A DNA stretch of 64,000 nt, from the NCBI RefSeq assembly GCF_018143015.1, contig NC_054742.1, forward strand, positions 52,771,195 through 52,835,194. The letters run 5' to 3'. A program made the position numbers and the translations under genes. Numbering within the stretch: the stretch's first letter is position 1; each line of letters starts with the position of its first letter. The stretch is from Lytechinus variegatus. Its lineage: Eukaryota; Echinodermata; Echinoidea; Temnopleuroida; Toxopneustidae. Below, piece by piece: positions 1 through 10,164 of this stretch. The notes below the pieces were generated by a model. The model saw only the letters and a list, made by a program, of their open reading frames with translations, had not been told where the DNA came from and did no database searches.

Positions 1-38
1 CCTCTATTAATATTTTGTCTGTAATTGTTTGATTTCAG

Positions 39-125
39 AGTACGAAAAGATCGATTCAGATGCTGTTTGTCAGAGGTGATGGAGTCATACTTGTTTCCCC
101 TCCACTACGATCAGGAACATTATAG
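39..125 (+). CDS. LSM3: LSM3 (U6 snRNA-associated Sm-like protein), last exon only
   Basis: Positions 29-38 form a pyrimidine-rich 3' splice site (TTTGATTTCAG). The exon then reads [19 protein letters not shown] followed by SPPLRSGTL and a TAG at 123-125. This matches the C-terminus of LSM3, whose human form ends [19 protein letters not shown] and then APPLRVG. It contains the Sm2 motif (FVRGDG-hydrophobic) that forms strands 4-5 of the Sm fold. LSM3 belongs to the LSM1-7 ring (cytoplasmic mRNA decapping) and the LSM2-8 ring (nuclear, binds the 3' end of U6 snRNA). Only 28 residues of a protein of about 100 are here; earlier exons lie upstream of the window. The exon starts in phase 0. The C-terminus is two residues longer than the human one. 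Confidence 0.93.
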   Translation, partial: STKRSIQMLFVRGDGVILVSPPLRSGTL

Positions 126-1450
126 CATTTCAAATGTCAGTGGGTAGACATCATCCAACATTCTGTATCAATAACTATTAGGAATAGGATGTATAAATTG
201 TATGTATTCGTTTCTTTGTTTTGTTGTGCTCATTCATTTACATGAGCAAGGCAAGTAAAAAAAACCCTCAAGTACAGTCTTATTCAGTAAATGTAACCCA
301 AACATAAAAAACAAGATGTATAGTAGACTCTTGCATAGGTTGAATCTCTCAAGACCACAGAAGATGTAAATAACACACGTTTTGCATATTCTGGGGCCTG
401 TTTAATAAAGTGTTACAACGATGGTAACTTTGCTATTATTATGGCAACTACCATGGTAACAGGGCTCAGCAGCCAATCACAATCAATATACCTGTGTTTG
501 TTATAATAATGGCAAAGATCTTGAAGGCATCATTTGACATATATGCAGATTCTACTGTACAAACATTTAGTATATCTAACCCCATCTGGATGTGTCATTC
601 TTGTTCTGGATGATGACCTTGCATTGTAATTGTAAAGAATGAAACAACTTCAATATCAGAAAGGATCTTGTAGCTCCTGTATGAAGTATAAGAAAATCTG
701 ACAACTACTTGATATTTTTTCTCAAACTTATGATTTCAGTATATATTAAAATGATAGAAAGCTTTTACAAGGTGTGTACACGAGTACACATATATTAAAA
801 CTTCTTGACATTATTGTATGGATAAATCAAGTAAGACTAGTTCGTACAAATTTCATATTAGCTAAAATCATTGTTTTCGAAACAGTCCTTTGTCTTCAAA
901 ATACATTTATTTGTCAAAAGAAACCATCAATATTTATATATTGTCAAGCTTTAAGTTGGGCACATTACTGAATGTGTTTAGTGAGAGTACATAAGCTATA
1001 AAAAAGAAAACTTTTTAATTTTGAAAGAATCAGAATGCTTTGAAACATTTTTATCAGACTTATTTTAATATTATGTGCATTAATCTTATTTAAGTGCATC
1101 ATTAATTAGCTTGGAGTGGTAGTCTCCAATCCAAGTTGATGCAATTGTGTCTTTTGGTTGGGCCTAAGGCCTTGTTACAGGTCCCTTTATAGAGAGGACC
1201 AAAAGCTATTATTCCTCTGGTTGCTTACAAAAATTTATTTCTTTGTAGTCATAAACCCCACTTTAGTGACCGTTCTGTTCATTCCCAAGTTAGTTGATGT
1301 GTATATTACATATTACATATGAGCTTACAAGGTTTGCTTGTATGAAGATCTTTTGGTTTGTAAGTACCTGTACTTTTCATTGTAAATAATGTTTTAAAAT
1401 AAAATAATGGCAAATGTATTTCATTGCATGTCTTTTGTATCTTTATTAAA
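126..1450 (+). other. LSM3 3' UTR and downstream sequence
   Basis: No gene-like open frame lies here. A candidate poly(A) signal AATAAA is at 1398-1403, so the UTR could be about 1.3 kb; another AATAAA is near 403. Positions about 393-520 hold a short imperfect inverted repeat (CTTTGCTATTATTATGGCAA against its reverse complement near 500-518) that looks like a small MITE. The UTR extent is inference. Confidence 0.35.
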
Positions 1451-1682
1451 TATACATTAGTGGTCCATTTCCTAATTAATCAAAACCAAAAAAGCACACA
1501 CAACTTGATGAAGGAAATATATTTCTTTTATGATCTCTTGTGATCAATCTAATGAGAATGTCTTTTATTGCAAAGTTTTCTGTATCATGACGTAGGGCTT
1601 ACTTAACTATCAATCTCTCTACATATCAATTGAGCTGTCAACACTGGGATTTCGGTGGTGGTTTTGTGTAGCAGAGACATTA

Positions 1683-1856
1683 TAACAATAATAATGATGA
1701 TAATAATAGATAATGATAATAATAATAGCGATATATTAAGGGTAGCCACTTCAGTTACGAAAACTGTTCTCCCAGCGGGCCTTGCTATTATTACCCCGGC
1801 TTAAGCTAGACTGACTAGGTGCTCAAGCATTCAAGGAATTAATCCTGCCGAGTTAA
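1683..1856 (-). repeat. 3' half of a tRNA-derived SINE with (ATT)n tail
   Basis: Read on the minus strand, this matches the 3' body of the SINE at 12948-13193: AATTCCTTGAATGCTTGAGC, then a GGGTAATAATAG block, then an (ATT)-rich tail (1683-1710 on the plus strand is an AAT/GAT run). The tRNA-like 5' head is missing, as is usual for 5'-truncated retroposons. Related fragments lie at 49661-49710 (-) and 62533-62592 (+). Confidence 0.55.
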
Positions 1857-3289
1857 AACAAATATAAGATTAATGGAAATTACAAGGGAAAGGTGGGAGA
1901 GAGAAAGTGGGGGGGGGGGTGAGGATGAGAGAGAAGAATGAACAGTTTAAAGAGGATTAGAAAGAGAAATCTCTATCCTGCCACATACAATTGTGCTCTG
2001 AAGTATTCACATTCCAATTTAAATTTCATTTTTGATCATAAACCCCCTGTCATTGACTGCAACAGCTAGGAAATTGCTCCAAGAAAGAAGGGGAAGGATG
2101 CTTCATTTAATCATTTTTGGGTTCTGGATTTTATTGGGAAATGTCTGTAAAATTCAAGACATCTATTTCATCATTAAATGTGGAACATCACGACATATAC
2201 GTAAGAAATATATGCTTTAGCCTTTTATGAGACGGTTTAGTACCCATTTTGGTTACTTGTACTCCAGATTAGCCTAATGTCCTCCAGAAGTCTAAAGATG
2301 GTAAAAGAAGGTGTTCATAACAAGGAATTTCATTCATAATGGTTGACAAAGTCATGACAAAATACATTTGAACATCAAATTCTGAAAAATTATGTTTTCT
2401 ATTCTGTAATCAGGTGAATAAATAAACAGCATTCATTTTACTAGTGATACCTTAAGGTATATGCAAGTAACTCAAATTCCAATCTCGTTTGAATGAAAAT
2501 TGCCCAAAACCCTTATAAAATTGAATACCTATGAGATCGACTGTATGTCCAAGAAATCATTCTGATTTCTACTTTCATAATCAGAAAAAGGGGTATTCAA
2601 AATTTCATTTACAGCTCAATGAAATGAGATCTTTTTTCTTTTCAATATTCAAGGGCAGAGCAATGTCACTCTTTCTTGCTTTATAGTCTTAATCTATTCC
2701 CTTCTCAGCCTCATTAATGATTTTCTTTTAAAAAAAAATTATCCTCATCTCACATTCATCCTACTCTGTTCTCCATTTTCTCCTCTTCATCCAAAATCTT
2801 TCTTTAGTATTTGGTTACTGTTCCTTCAAGTTACATTCAAGTAAATATATAAATGAAAATCTATTTTTTTAACCTCCCTCTTCCTCAAAAAGAGGGATAG
2901 TGATAGATTAGGGTCATTTTGTATATTTCATCCCATTTCATTTACTCCAAGGAGCGGTATTCTGAAAACGTTCTTATCTCAAATATGTTCTTATCTACGT
3001 CACAATGAAAACGTTAACTTTTCTGGCTTTACCGGGGCTTTACAACCTACATGCTGAGCGCGTAAATTTATAACTTGAGTTTAAGACTGCTAAAACTAAT
3101 TATGCTTGAATGAGATAAGTACATAGTATTCTGAAAATGTTCTTATCTTGTATCTTTCACAATAATTATGATAACATTTACAATCACATCTCATGATGGC
3201 CGCCATCTTTTTTTTTTTTCTGGTACACAAGGAGATATAGTAATGTGTATTCGGTCCACCCTTTTTTTCATTCACCCATTATTTTGTCC

Positions 3290-3730
3290 GTCTCTTAACC
3301 CTTTATTTTTTTCTATTTTCTTCATTTCTTTCCTTCTCTGTTCCTTTGTCTTTGTTTTTCTTTCTTTTTATTTCTTCCCTATTTTTCTTCAGATTTCTTT
3401 CCTTTTCATTGGTTTTTCTTATCTTACTTTAGACTTCTTTCTGTCTCTCTTTCTCTCTCTCTTTGTTTCTTTCTTTCAAACATCCTTTAATCTTTATTTT
3501 TGCCTCTTGTTTCTCTTTCTCTCTTCTTTCCTTCTTTTTTTCATTTTTACCAATTCAAAACAAATGTACTGCATACTACACATAGATATATGAAATATAC
3601 TTTCTTTCTTTTAATCAATATTTAAGCTTTATTTTGCATTTTTGTTTCTCTTTCTCTCTTCTTTTTTTCATTTTTACCAATTCAAAACAAATGTATCGCA
3701 TACTACACATTGATATATGAAATATATTTT
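3290..3730. repeat. Pyrimidine-rich (CTTT)n tract with a direct duplication of about 120 bp
   Basis: Positions 3290-3550 are almost pure T/C with CTTT/CTCT repeats. A segment near 3542-3600 (TTTTTACCAATTCAAAACAA onward through a TACACATxGATATATGAAAT motif) is repeated at about 3668-3727 with few changes, giving a recent direct duplication of roughly 120 bp including T-rich sequence. A long open frame across the tract is a product of the biased composition and not a gene. Confidence 0.6.
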
Positions 3731-3734
3731 TATT
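3729..3734 (-). promoter_or_regulatory. Candidate poly(A) signal of DUS4L
   Basis: AATAAA on the minus strand, about 147 nt downstream of the DUS4L stop codon. This is a plausible distance for a short 3' UTR, but no transcript evidence is available. Confidence 0.4.
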
Positions 3735-3880
3735 GCGTGACAAAAATAGCATAGTACAATAGATTATACTGATCTGTCACACCATTCTTTACTCTTCTCC
3801 CTGATTCACTAAGCCATAGACAGCTACCAACGAAATAGTCCACCAATAGCAACTTTCATTTTCCATCATTACCCAATGGG

Positions 3881-6800
3881 TCACCTTTCCTCTGTACACC
3901 CATCAGTTAACTTTTCAAAGTCAGCTGTCCTTGACATTCCGTTAAGAGCATGAGAACCAAGATTCCCTTTATTCCTGGTGTAAAAGTTTGTGTTTGGATT
4001 CCAAGCAATGCCAAAGTTAGTTTCCAGGTAATCGAGAATGGCCGTCGTGCTGGTTAGAGAGTTGAAATTCACCTTCTCTGCCCCAGGCAGGTACTGATCT
4101 AACATTTGCATGAGATGATGGTGAAAGTAGGTCAGGTTGGTCCCTAGACTAAGACCAATGTCCACCTGCAAAGCAAAAGAACAACATGCAAAGAGATGAA
4201 AAATAGCTTTTTATAGCTTCCTTTCTAAATTGGGTGAAAAATTTACCTTCAAAAGTCAATATCAGTTTTTCTTCCAGATACAAGTTATAAATCAAATATT
4301 TTCCTCCCTGTCCTAGCCCCTGCTTTAGCACGACCCCCAAATGAAACCTGATAAGTTTAAGCTTCATTCAGGAAAATTATCTTTCAACAGGCATTAAATT
4401 CAAATAATTTTAGCACAAGGTCACTTTCCACAAGGGCACATTTCCATATTACAGTACGAACATGAAAAATAAGGAAGGGCACAACAAATCTTTAAGGCCA
4501 GTCATCAGGGCATCCATGGCCATGGCCTTCTTTGGCCTTGGATCAATTTAAACCACTTTTAAACCCATCAAATTACACATAGAGAGAGAGGGGGGATCAA
4601 GAGCCTTACCCAGTCTTGAATACACTGATATGGTGTGTCATCATACCCTGCATACATAGCTGGGTTACGCAATATACCCCTTGCTGCCATAACACCTACA
4701 GAAAAACAAGAAATTCATGTTAAAGAACGTTTGGACAATGTTTTCAGTAATGTTATTGGATTCTTTATTCACTAGAATGAAATAAATGTATCGGCTATTA
4801 ATAACAAAATAAAGAACTGGTAGTTTTAATTGCCTTGTAAATAGAAAATATGATTTCTGTAAACTGAAAAAAAGAAAGCCCACTTAGTCTAGAAAAGTTA
4901 AGCAAATAAATCAATCAGTTAACAGTCAAGACAGATTCTCTCAAGAAAGAATTGTCTGAGGTAAATAACTTTCTCCTCAGGTGAAAAATTTTGGCTATTT
5001 TTTTGGCAGATTTTTTCCTTTGTTTCAGTCAAAACACAGATAAAGCATTTATTGAATTGTCCATTGCCAAATTTGTGTCCTGACAAATATTTCTTCTATA
5101 AGAAAATGGTGTAAATTCTTGCAAATGCCATACTCTCCTTGCTAAAGACTGTCTTTCAAATAGTGATTGATTCTCTATGGAAATCCAGCAATGACATAAT
5201 ATACAATTGAGAATATGTATGTTTGAGTAACATGAAGCTTTCAAAACATGACAGATGCTTGTGCAACTTCACTGATTTGACCAATCAGGGTTGTTTCTTA
5301 AAGCCGTTTGTAACTTAATACGAATGATTTTACACATAACTGGTCACAAAGGGTCCTGTATCATGTGGAACCTACAAACAGCTTTATGAAACCAGGGAAT
5401 TGTTAGTGGAAACACAATCCGGCATTCTTTTGTTCACAAAGAGACAGAGTGTATGAGCTATATTCATATTATGGTGCCACTGGCTTAGCGGCCTTCCATC
5501 GTTGAGAATTACATGAATAGTCTCACCATGTACACCGGTTTGCTCCGACACCCTCCTCACATCCTCCATGGACTTGATGTCTCCATTAGCAACCACCGGT
5601 ACCCTAACACCCTCTTTGATGATGCGGATGGCTTCGTGATTGGCCGGTTCACCACGCTGGTCTTTGGTGCGACCATGGACTGTTATCCACGACACGCCGG
5701 CATGCTCAGCTCTTCTGCATAGTTCTACAGTCTCCCTGTGAGGAAAGAAGACAGCTATGATGACACAGCCAAAGACAATTCTCTCATGCTAGTTGTTCCA
5801 CCTAATATCATCATATATAATATTCATCCAATTTTTTTACCAATAAACAAAATGGTACCACTGAATGACTTAACTGCCCCCAGGAAATGGCATGACTAGG
5901 TAAAAGCCATATGAAACGGGACTTTCCATCTGAGATTTAACACCACAAAAGACCTTATATTCAATCATTCAAAAAAAAATTGATTTCAAAGACTTATGAT
6001 CATTAATCCTTTGTTTTCTTGTTGCCCATGTATTAAACCTATGGAAATTTGAAGAATCATTTGTTAATGGGTTAAGGAATATTTATTGCACCACACACTC
6101 ACTTGATGTCTTCATGAAGTCTTATCTTGATGGATGTTGTAAAGTCTGAACGATCCACCCTGTTCCTAGTTTGTCTCACCATGTCTTGGATCAGTTCTGG
6201 ATGCTTGATGAGACAAGCACCATACCCTTCAGCCATTGCCCATCTGAAAAATGAAAGTGTGTGATGGGAAAAACAAAAGAATACATCAGAGGTTATCGTC
6301 ATTTCAACCTAAAAGGTAACTAGAACTATCACTGAAGGTGATCAATACCCCTGCCATACACTGTTACCATGGCTACAGTTTCAAACACATGGAAAAATAT
6401 GTCTTGCCTAGTATTACATGTACCCCAAGACCAATGCATGAGCTAAATATCATGAGAATTGGTTAAAAACAGATAAAGTAGTTCACACTGCAAGATTTGT
6501 ACTTAATATGGGGAATATAGCATGTTGTTACCATGGCAATTTCATTTCCGACACACACAAAATATGTGTCTCGGACATCTTTACCTCGGAACCAAGGAGT
6601 GAGCCAAATTACATGAGAATAGGTTTAAAACTGATGAGTAGTATTAACCGCAAGATTTTTACCTAATTTGTGGCATATTATATGTTGCTACCATGGCAAC
6701 TTGATTTCCAACACACACAAAATATCAGTCTCGGACATCTTTACCTCAAAACCAGTGAGTGAGCCAAATTTTGCACCAGAATTTATTGATCTCTCTAAAA

Positions 6801-9800
6801 TTTCACTAAAATCCGTAGGCTTAATATCACCAGTCCTTCTTACCGTTGAGGGCACCCACAGTTAAGATCCACACCATCTGAGTATCTGAAAAATAAACAC
6901 AATACAAAATATGAAAAATATTCCATCTGGTCACAATTTTAATTCTTTCTGTAATTAGAAATTCAAGTCACTCTAGTATTATAGCTGAAAAATGTATTTT
7001 CTTCAAGATCTTATCATTTGGTATCTTCTTTTCTCACCCCTCACTCATTATTCATTCTTGTCAAGATGTTGTTTTTTTTTCAATCATAGTCAATTTCAAT
7101 CATGGGAACGGTCCAAATTTATATTTGATTCAGCAAATAATCTCCTAAAACAATGTTTGAACGATAAACAATGTGACTTACGGGGAAACTAATTGAGCAG
7201 CATCAGCAAGGTCCTTGGCATTACTAGCAGCAAACTGAACAATCAAAGGTCTGTCTCCTAAAAAGAAAATAAGATAATAATAGAGCTAAAAGACAATTAT
7301 TCCTCCTGAGACCAATTGATTTCAAATGTGTTATGAGTTGTAAGTTTTCAAAGACATGTATCCACAGGATATGAAGCCAACCTTCAATGTTACCATTCAA
7401 GACATAACCCAGAAGCCCTGGAGGCTTGAATTGATCTTCCCCAGATACATTTGATTGCAGGTGCATCTAAAATGCCTAGATTTCAATAACGGTGTGACTA
7501 GTTTGACCTCATTTGAATTTTTGCTATTTTTTAATGTATCAATTCAATAAAGTGTAGTCATACTTCTATATTTTATTCTTAGTGTTTGAAAAAAATATAC
7601 ATATTTCTTAATGTACGATTTTGCATATAAATTTGTTCAAAATTACGACAGGAAGATTCAGTAACCATATTGCCCTTGTAAAAAAGTACCATACAGTACC
7701 ATTGTATTACCATGGTACACTATGGTACTTCTGTATTTTAAAATAGTACTTTCCGATTCCGTATGGTACTTCTGTGGTAGTAATATAGATATAGTACTAA
7801 TGAATTTACCATGGATACTATGGTAATACTATGGTAATACCATAATAATACCATGGTACTTTTTTGCAAGGGTGGGGACTTCAATTAGTCCAGTTGACCC
7901 TTTAAATAGCCTATTTATTGGATGCAATTGAAACCAATGGGATCAACTGGTTTAAATTGGAACTTTTGACCCTTGAAATACCAATTGGCCCCCTATTGAA
8001 AGCAATTTGTTTACAATTGGTCAATTAAACAAGCACCCTTAATTCAAATCAATAGCACATTGGTATTCAATAGAGTGACTCTATTGAATACATCTAAATT
8101 CCAAAAGGGATTCATTTTTTTTATTGTCCTGAGCTTGTTCTTGAATAAATAGCAGCAGTTTCATTATCAATATAAATCTACAAGATTTAAAATTGATTTT
8201 TGTATCCTTCTGTATTAAAGAAGCTCATATATTTGTGATAACAAAAAGCAAATAAAAAAAAAACCCAAACAAGAACTTGCTTGGAAATAAACACATACAT
8301 ATTCTAATAAAAAGAATATAAATCTATTTCAAGATATAATGAAGTGAGAAAAGTGTACCTCCATTTGTTGTAAATTCACTGTCTCTTGCTTTAGCAGATT
8401 TGACAAAGGAGTCAGATACAATCATTGGTGTGAACACCAAATCACAATCATAACTGTAATGGAGAAAATATAGAGCAATAATTACCAACACTTTCCACTT
8501 CAATTCATTCTCATGCAATTGAATTAAAATGAAATTCATTTCATATCAGAAAGCTTTAGGTTGTAGGTATGTCACCTTAACCATTCATCCAATGCTAATT
8601 TGGAGATGTGGTTGTCTAAATATATACATTTTTCATATTTCTATCTGGGGATCCAACTTTATCGAGTTAAACATTTTCAATTTTACCTGTAGAGGATTTT
8701 GATATCAAGTTGCAGACGATATCTTCATCTTTTCTAAATGTGAATTAGTATATTGTAAATGAACTCTTATTGACATTATATTCAAATTAAAGAATGACTA
8801 ATCTTTATACCATTAAGAAAACTTTACATAGGTTTTGAATATGTCTCTTCTTTTTTAACTTAAGTTAGAAGTCTTTCAGTCATGGTTTACCTTCGAACGA
8901 GAGTCCTGAATGCCAGCCTATATAACAATATGCATACAGTGAAAATGAAAGGAAAAAGAAAAGAAAAAGATGTCTTCTGTCAGTATTAGCTAATAATAAT
9001 AGCTTCCCCACAATATACAAGTAGTGCAAGTATGAATTGGCTGCAATATCCTGGGCCCACTGCCCCACTCCCTCCCCCTCTTGATTTTCATATTTCTTAC
9101 AACAGCCAATTCCATGGCTATGCCTTAATTGGGAGATCTGGGGCCCGTTGCAGAAATAGTTGCAATCAATCGCAACTCTAAAAATCATTCAACTTGATTT
9201 TCAACCAATCAACAGCGGGCATTTCGGACTTGCGATTGATTTTTTTACTTGCGTTTAAACGCAACTCTTTCTGCAATGGGCCCCAGTGACATCTCCCGTC
9301 CGGCATCCCCCACCTGCCCCCCCCCCATATTAAAAAAAAATCTATAAAAAAAGGGATGCCCATGTAAAAAACAAACATAAAAGAAATATGAGATAAATTC
9401 TAAAACATGATAAACATAAATCATAACAGAGATCGATCAAGTCAGTCAGATTCAAAACTTTAAATTCAACTTTTGCAAATTTTGTTCTAACATGAATAAC
9501 ATTAGACCAAAAGCTTCAGTCTCTGTATTTTGGTTGTTCTGCTGAACTGCGTTGGCTCACTCACCAATACCAATGGGGATTGTAGTAAAATGTCAGAAAT
9601 TGTTGAATAAATCCCCAGAAACGACGGTTATTCCTAGCTAACACTAACAGGTTTTACAAAATTTTAAGGTCTAACGTAAGATCTAAAAATAAATAACATG
9701 TCAAGATAGGCCCAATTCTCAACTTACTTCTGAAATTTGCGAGATAAGATAATTAAATAGCCCAATAAATAATATAAAATTAATTTAAATCTATGACTAT

Positions 9801-10006
9801 GTTACATTTTTAGAATTGAAAGAGAATATTCTCACAACTACAATCTCAGCTCGACTGATCGGCTCAGTGATTCTTTTCATATAGTAGCACTTAGCCACTA
9901 CAACTTACTTTGAATATCTAACCATTGGAGCACATATCTTCACTGGTTCCTTGGATTGGAAGAGCTCAAGTGGCCGTGTAAAAACGGGTATCGTCCCCTC
10001 TTCCAT
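3881..10006 (-). CDS. DUS4L: tRNA-dihydrouridine(20a/20b) synthase DUS4-like
   Basis: Nine exons with consistent GT-AG sites and phases: 10006-9909, 8917-8891 (27 nt), 8453-8359, 7257-7182, 6885-6844 (42 nt), 6243-6103, 5735-5527, 4695-4610 and 4165-3881. Together they give 1059 nt, 352 aa (human DUS4L is about 317). An in-frame TAA lies upstream of the ATG. Family signatures in order are KICAPMVRYSKLAFRTLV (FMN-binding start of the TIM barrel), SKARDSEFTTN-type segment SAKARDSEFTTNG, DLNCGCPQR with Cys110 as the expected catalytic cysteine, SIKIRLHED, WITVHGRT, VVANGDI (FMN phosphate loop) and MAARGILRNPAMYAG. The C-terminal helical tRNA-binding domain follows. The enzyme is FMN-dependent and reduces uridines in the tRNA D-loop with NAD(P)H. 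The C-terminus after WNPNTNFYTRNKG is longer than in human and not recognised. The gene is divergent from PRPF18. Confidence 0.95.
6350..6790. repeat. Imperfect tandem repeat in DUS4L intron 5 (unit about 180 bp)
   Basis: Blocks around 6530-6600 and 6690-6760 are near copies: GTTACCATGGCAA or GCTACCATGGCAA, then CACACACAAAATAT, then TCTCGGACATCTTTACCTC, then GTGAGCCAAATT. A more decayed third copy begins near 6360 (GTTACCATGGCTACAG). The period is about 180 bp. It lies between exons 5 and 6 and its last unit runs almost up to exon 5. Confidence 0.6.
7672..7873. mobile_element. Short MITE with CCCTTGYAAAAAAGTACCAT inverted termini
   Basis: The left end CCCTTGTAAAAAAGTACCAT and the reverse complement of the right end (CCCTTGCAAAAAAGTACCAT) differ at one base. 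The interior is rich in ATGGTAC/GTACCAT palindromes. It is about 200 bp, has no coding capacity and sits in DUS4L intron 3. Terminal inverted repeats and small size fit a non-autonomous DNA transposon; the superfamily is not determined. Confidence 0.65.
9140..9284. mobile_element. MITE with GGGGCCCGTTGCAGAAA inverted termini
   Basis: The element runs GGGGCCCGTTGCAGAAATAG to CTTTCTGCAATGGGCCCC, with ends that are near-perfect reverse complements, and a second inner pair (GTTGCAATCAATCGCAA against TTGCGATTGATT). It is about 145 bp, non-coding, and lies in DUS4L intron 1. Confidence 0.65.
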
Positions 10007-10164
10007 GGCCTGCCGTACCGCCGTCAGTTACTGAGTTAGCTCAGCTCAGAGTCTGACGCAACTGGCTTACACAGATCTCTACGTATGGGACCGATGATTA
10101 AGTTAAATTGTGAAACCAGCACGCCACCACGGCACTTTCTTCTTCCAACTAATGAGATAAAATC
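10007..10164. promoter_or_regulatory. Bidirectional promoter region DUS4L / PRPF18
   Basis: The DUS4L start codon (minus, 10006) and the PRPF18 start codon (plus, 10165) are separated by 158 bp. This must hold both 5' UTRs and the shared core promoter. No TATA box is obvious. The stretch is GC-richer than its surroundings, as is common for divergent housekeeping promoters. Promoter function is inferred from geometry. Confidence 0.6.

Larger units (their letters stand above)
1857..3880. other. Intergenic region between LSM3 and DUS4L
   Basis: No conserved coding sequence is visible. It holds a G-run purine stretch (about 1890-1945), a pair of related segments beginning GTATTCTGAAAA at about 2958 and 3128 (probably remnants of one MITE), and a long pyrimidine tract (next entry). 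Both flanking genes point their 3' ends into this region, so it should contain both poly(A) sites. Confidence 0.5.

Noticed and set aside
3168-3593. 141-codon Phe/Ser/Leu-rich open frame resembling a membrane protein
   Set aside because: It is a translation of a T/C-rich simple tract (CTTT repeats); there are no splice sites, family motifs or codon structure.
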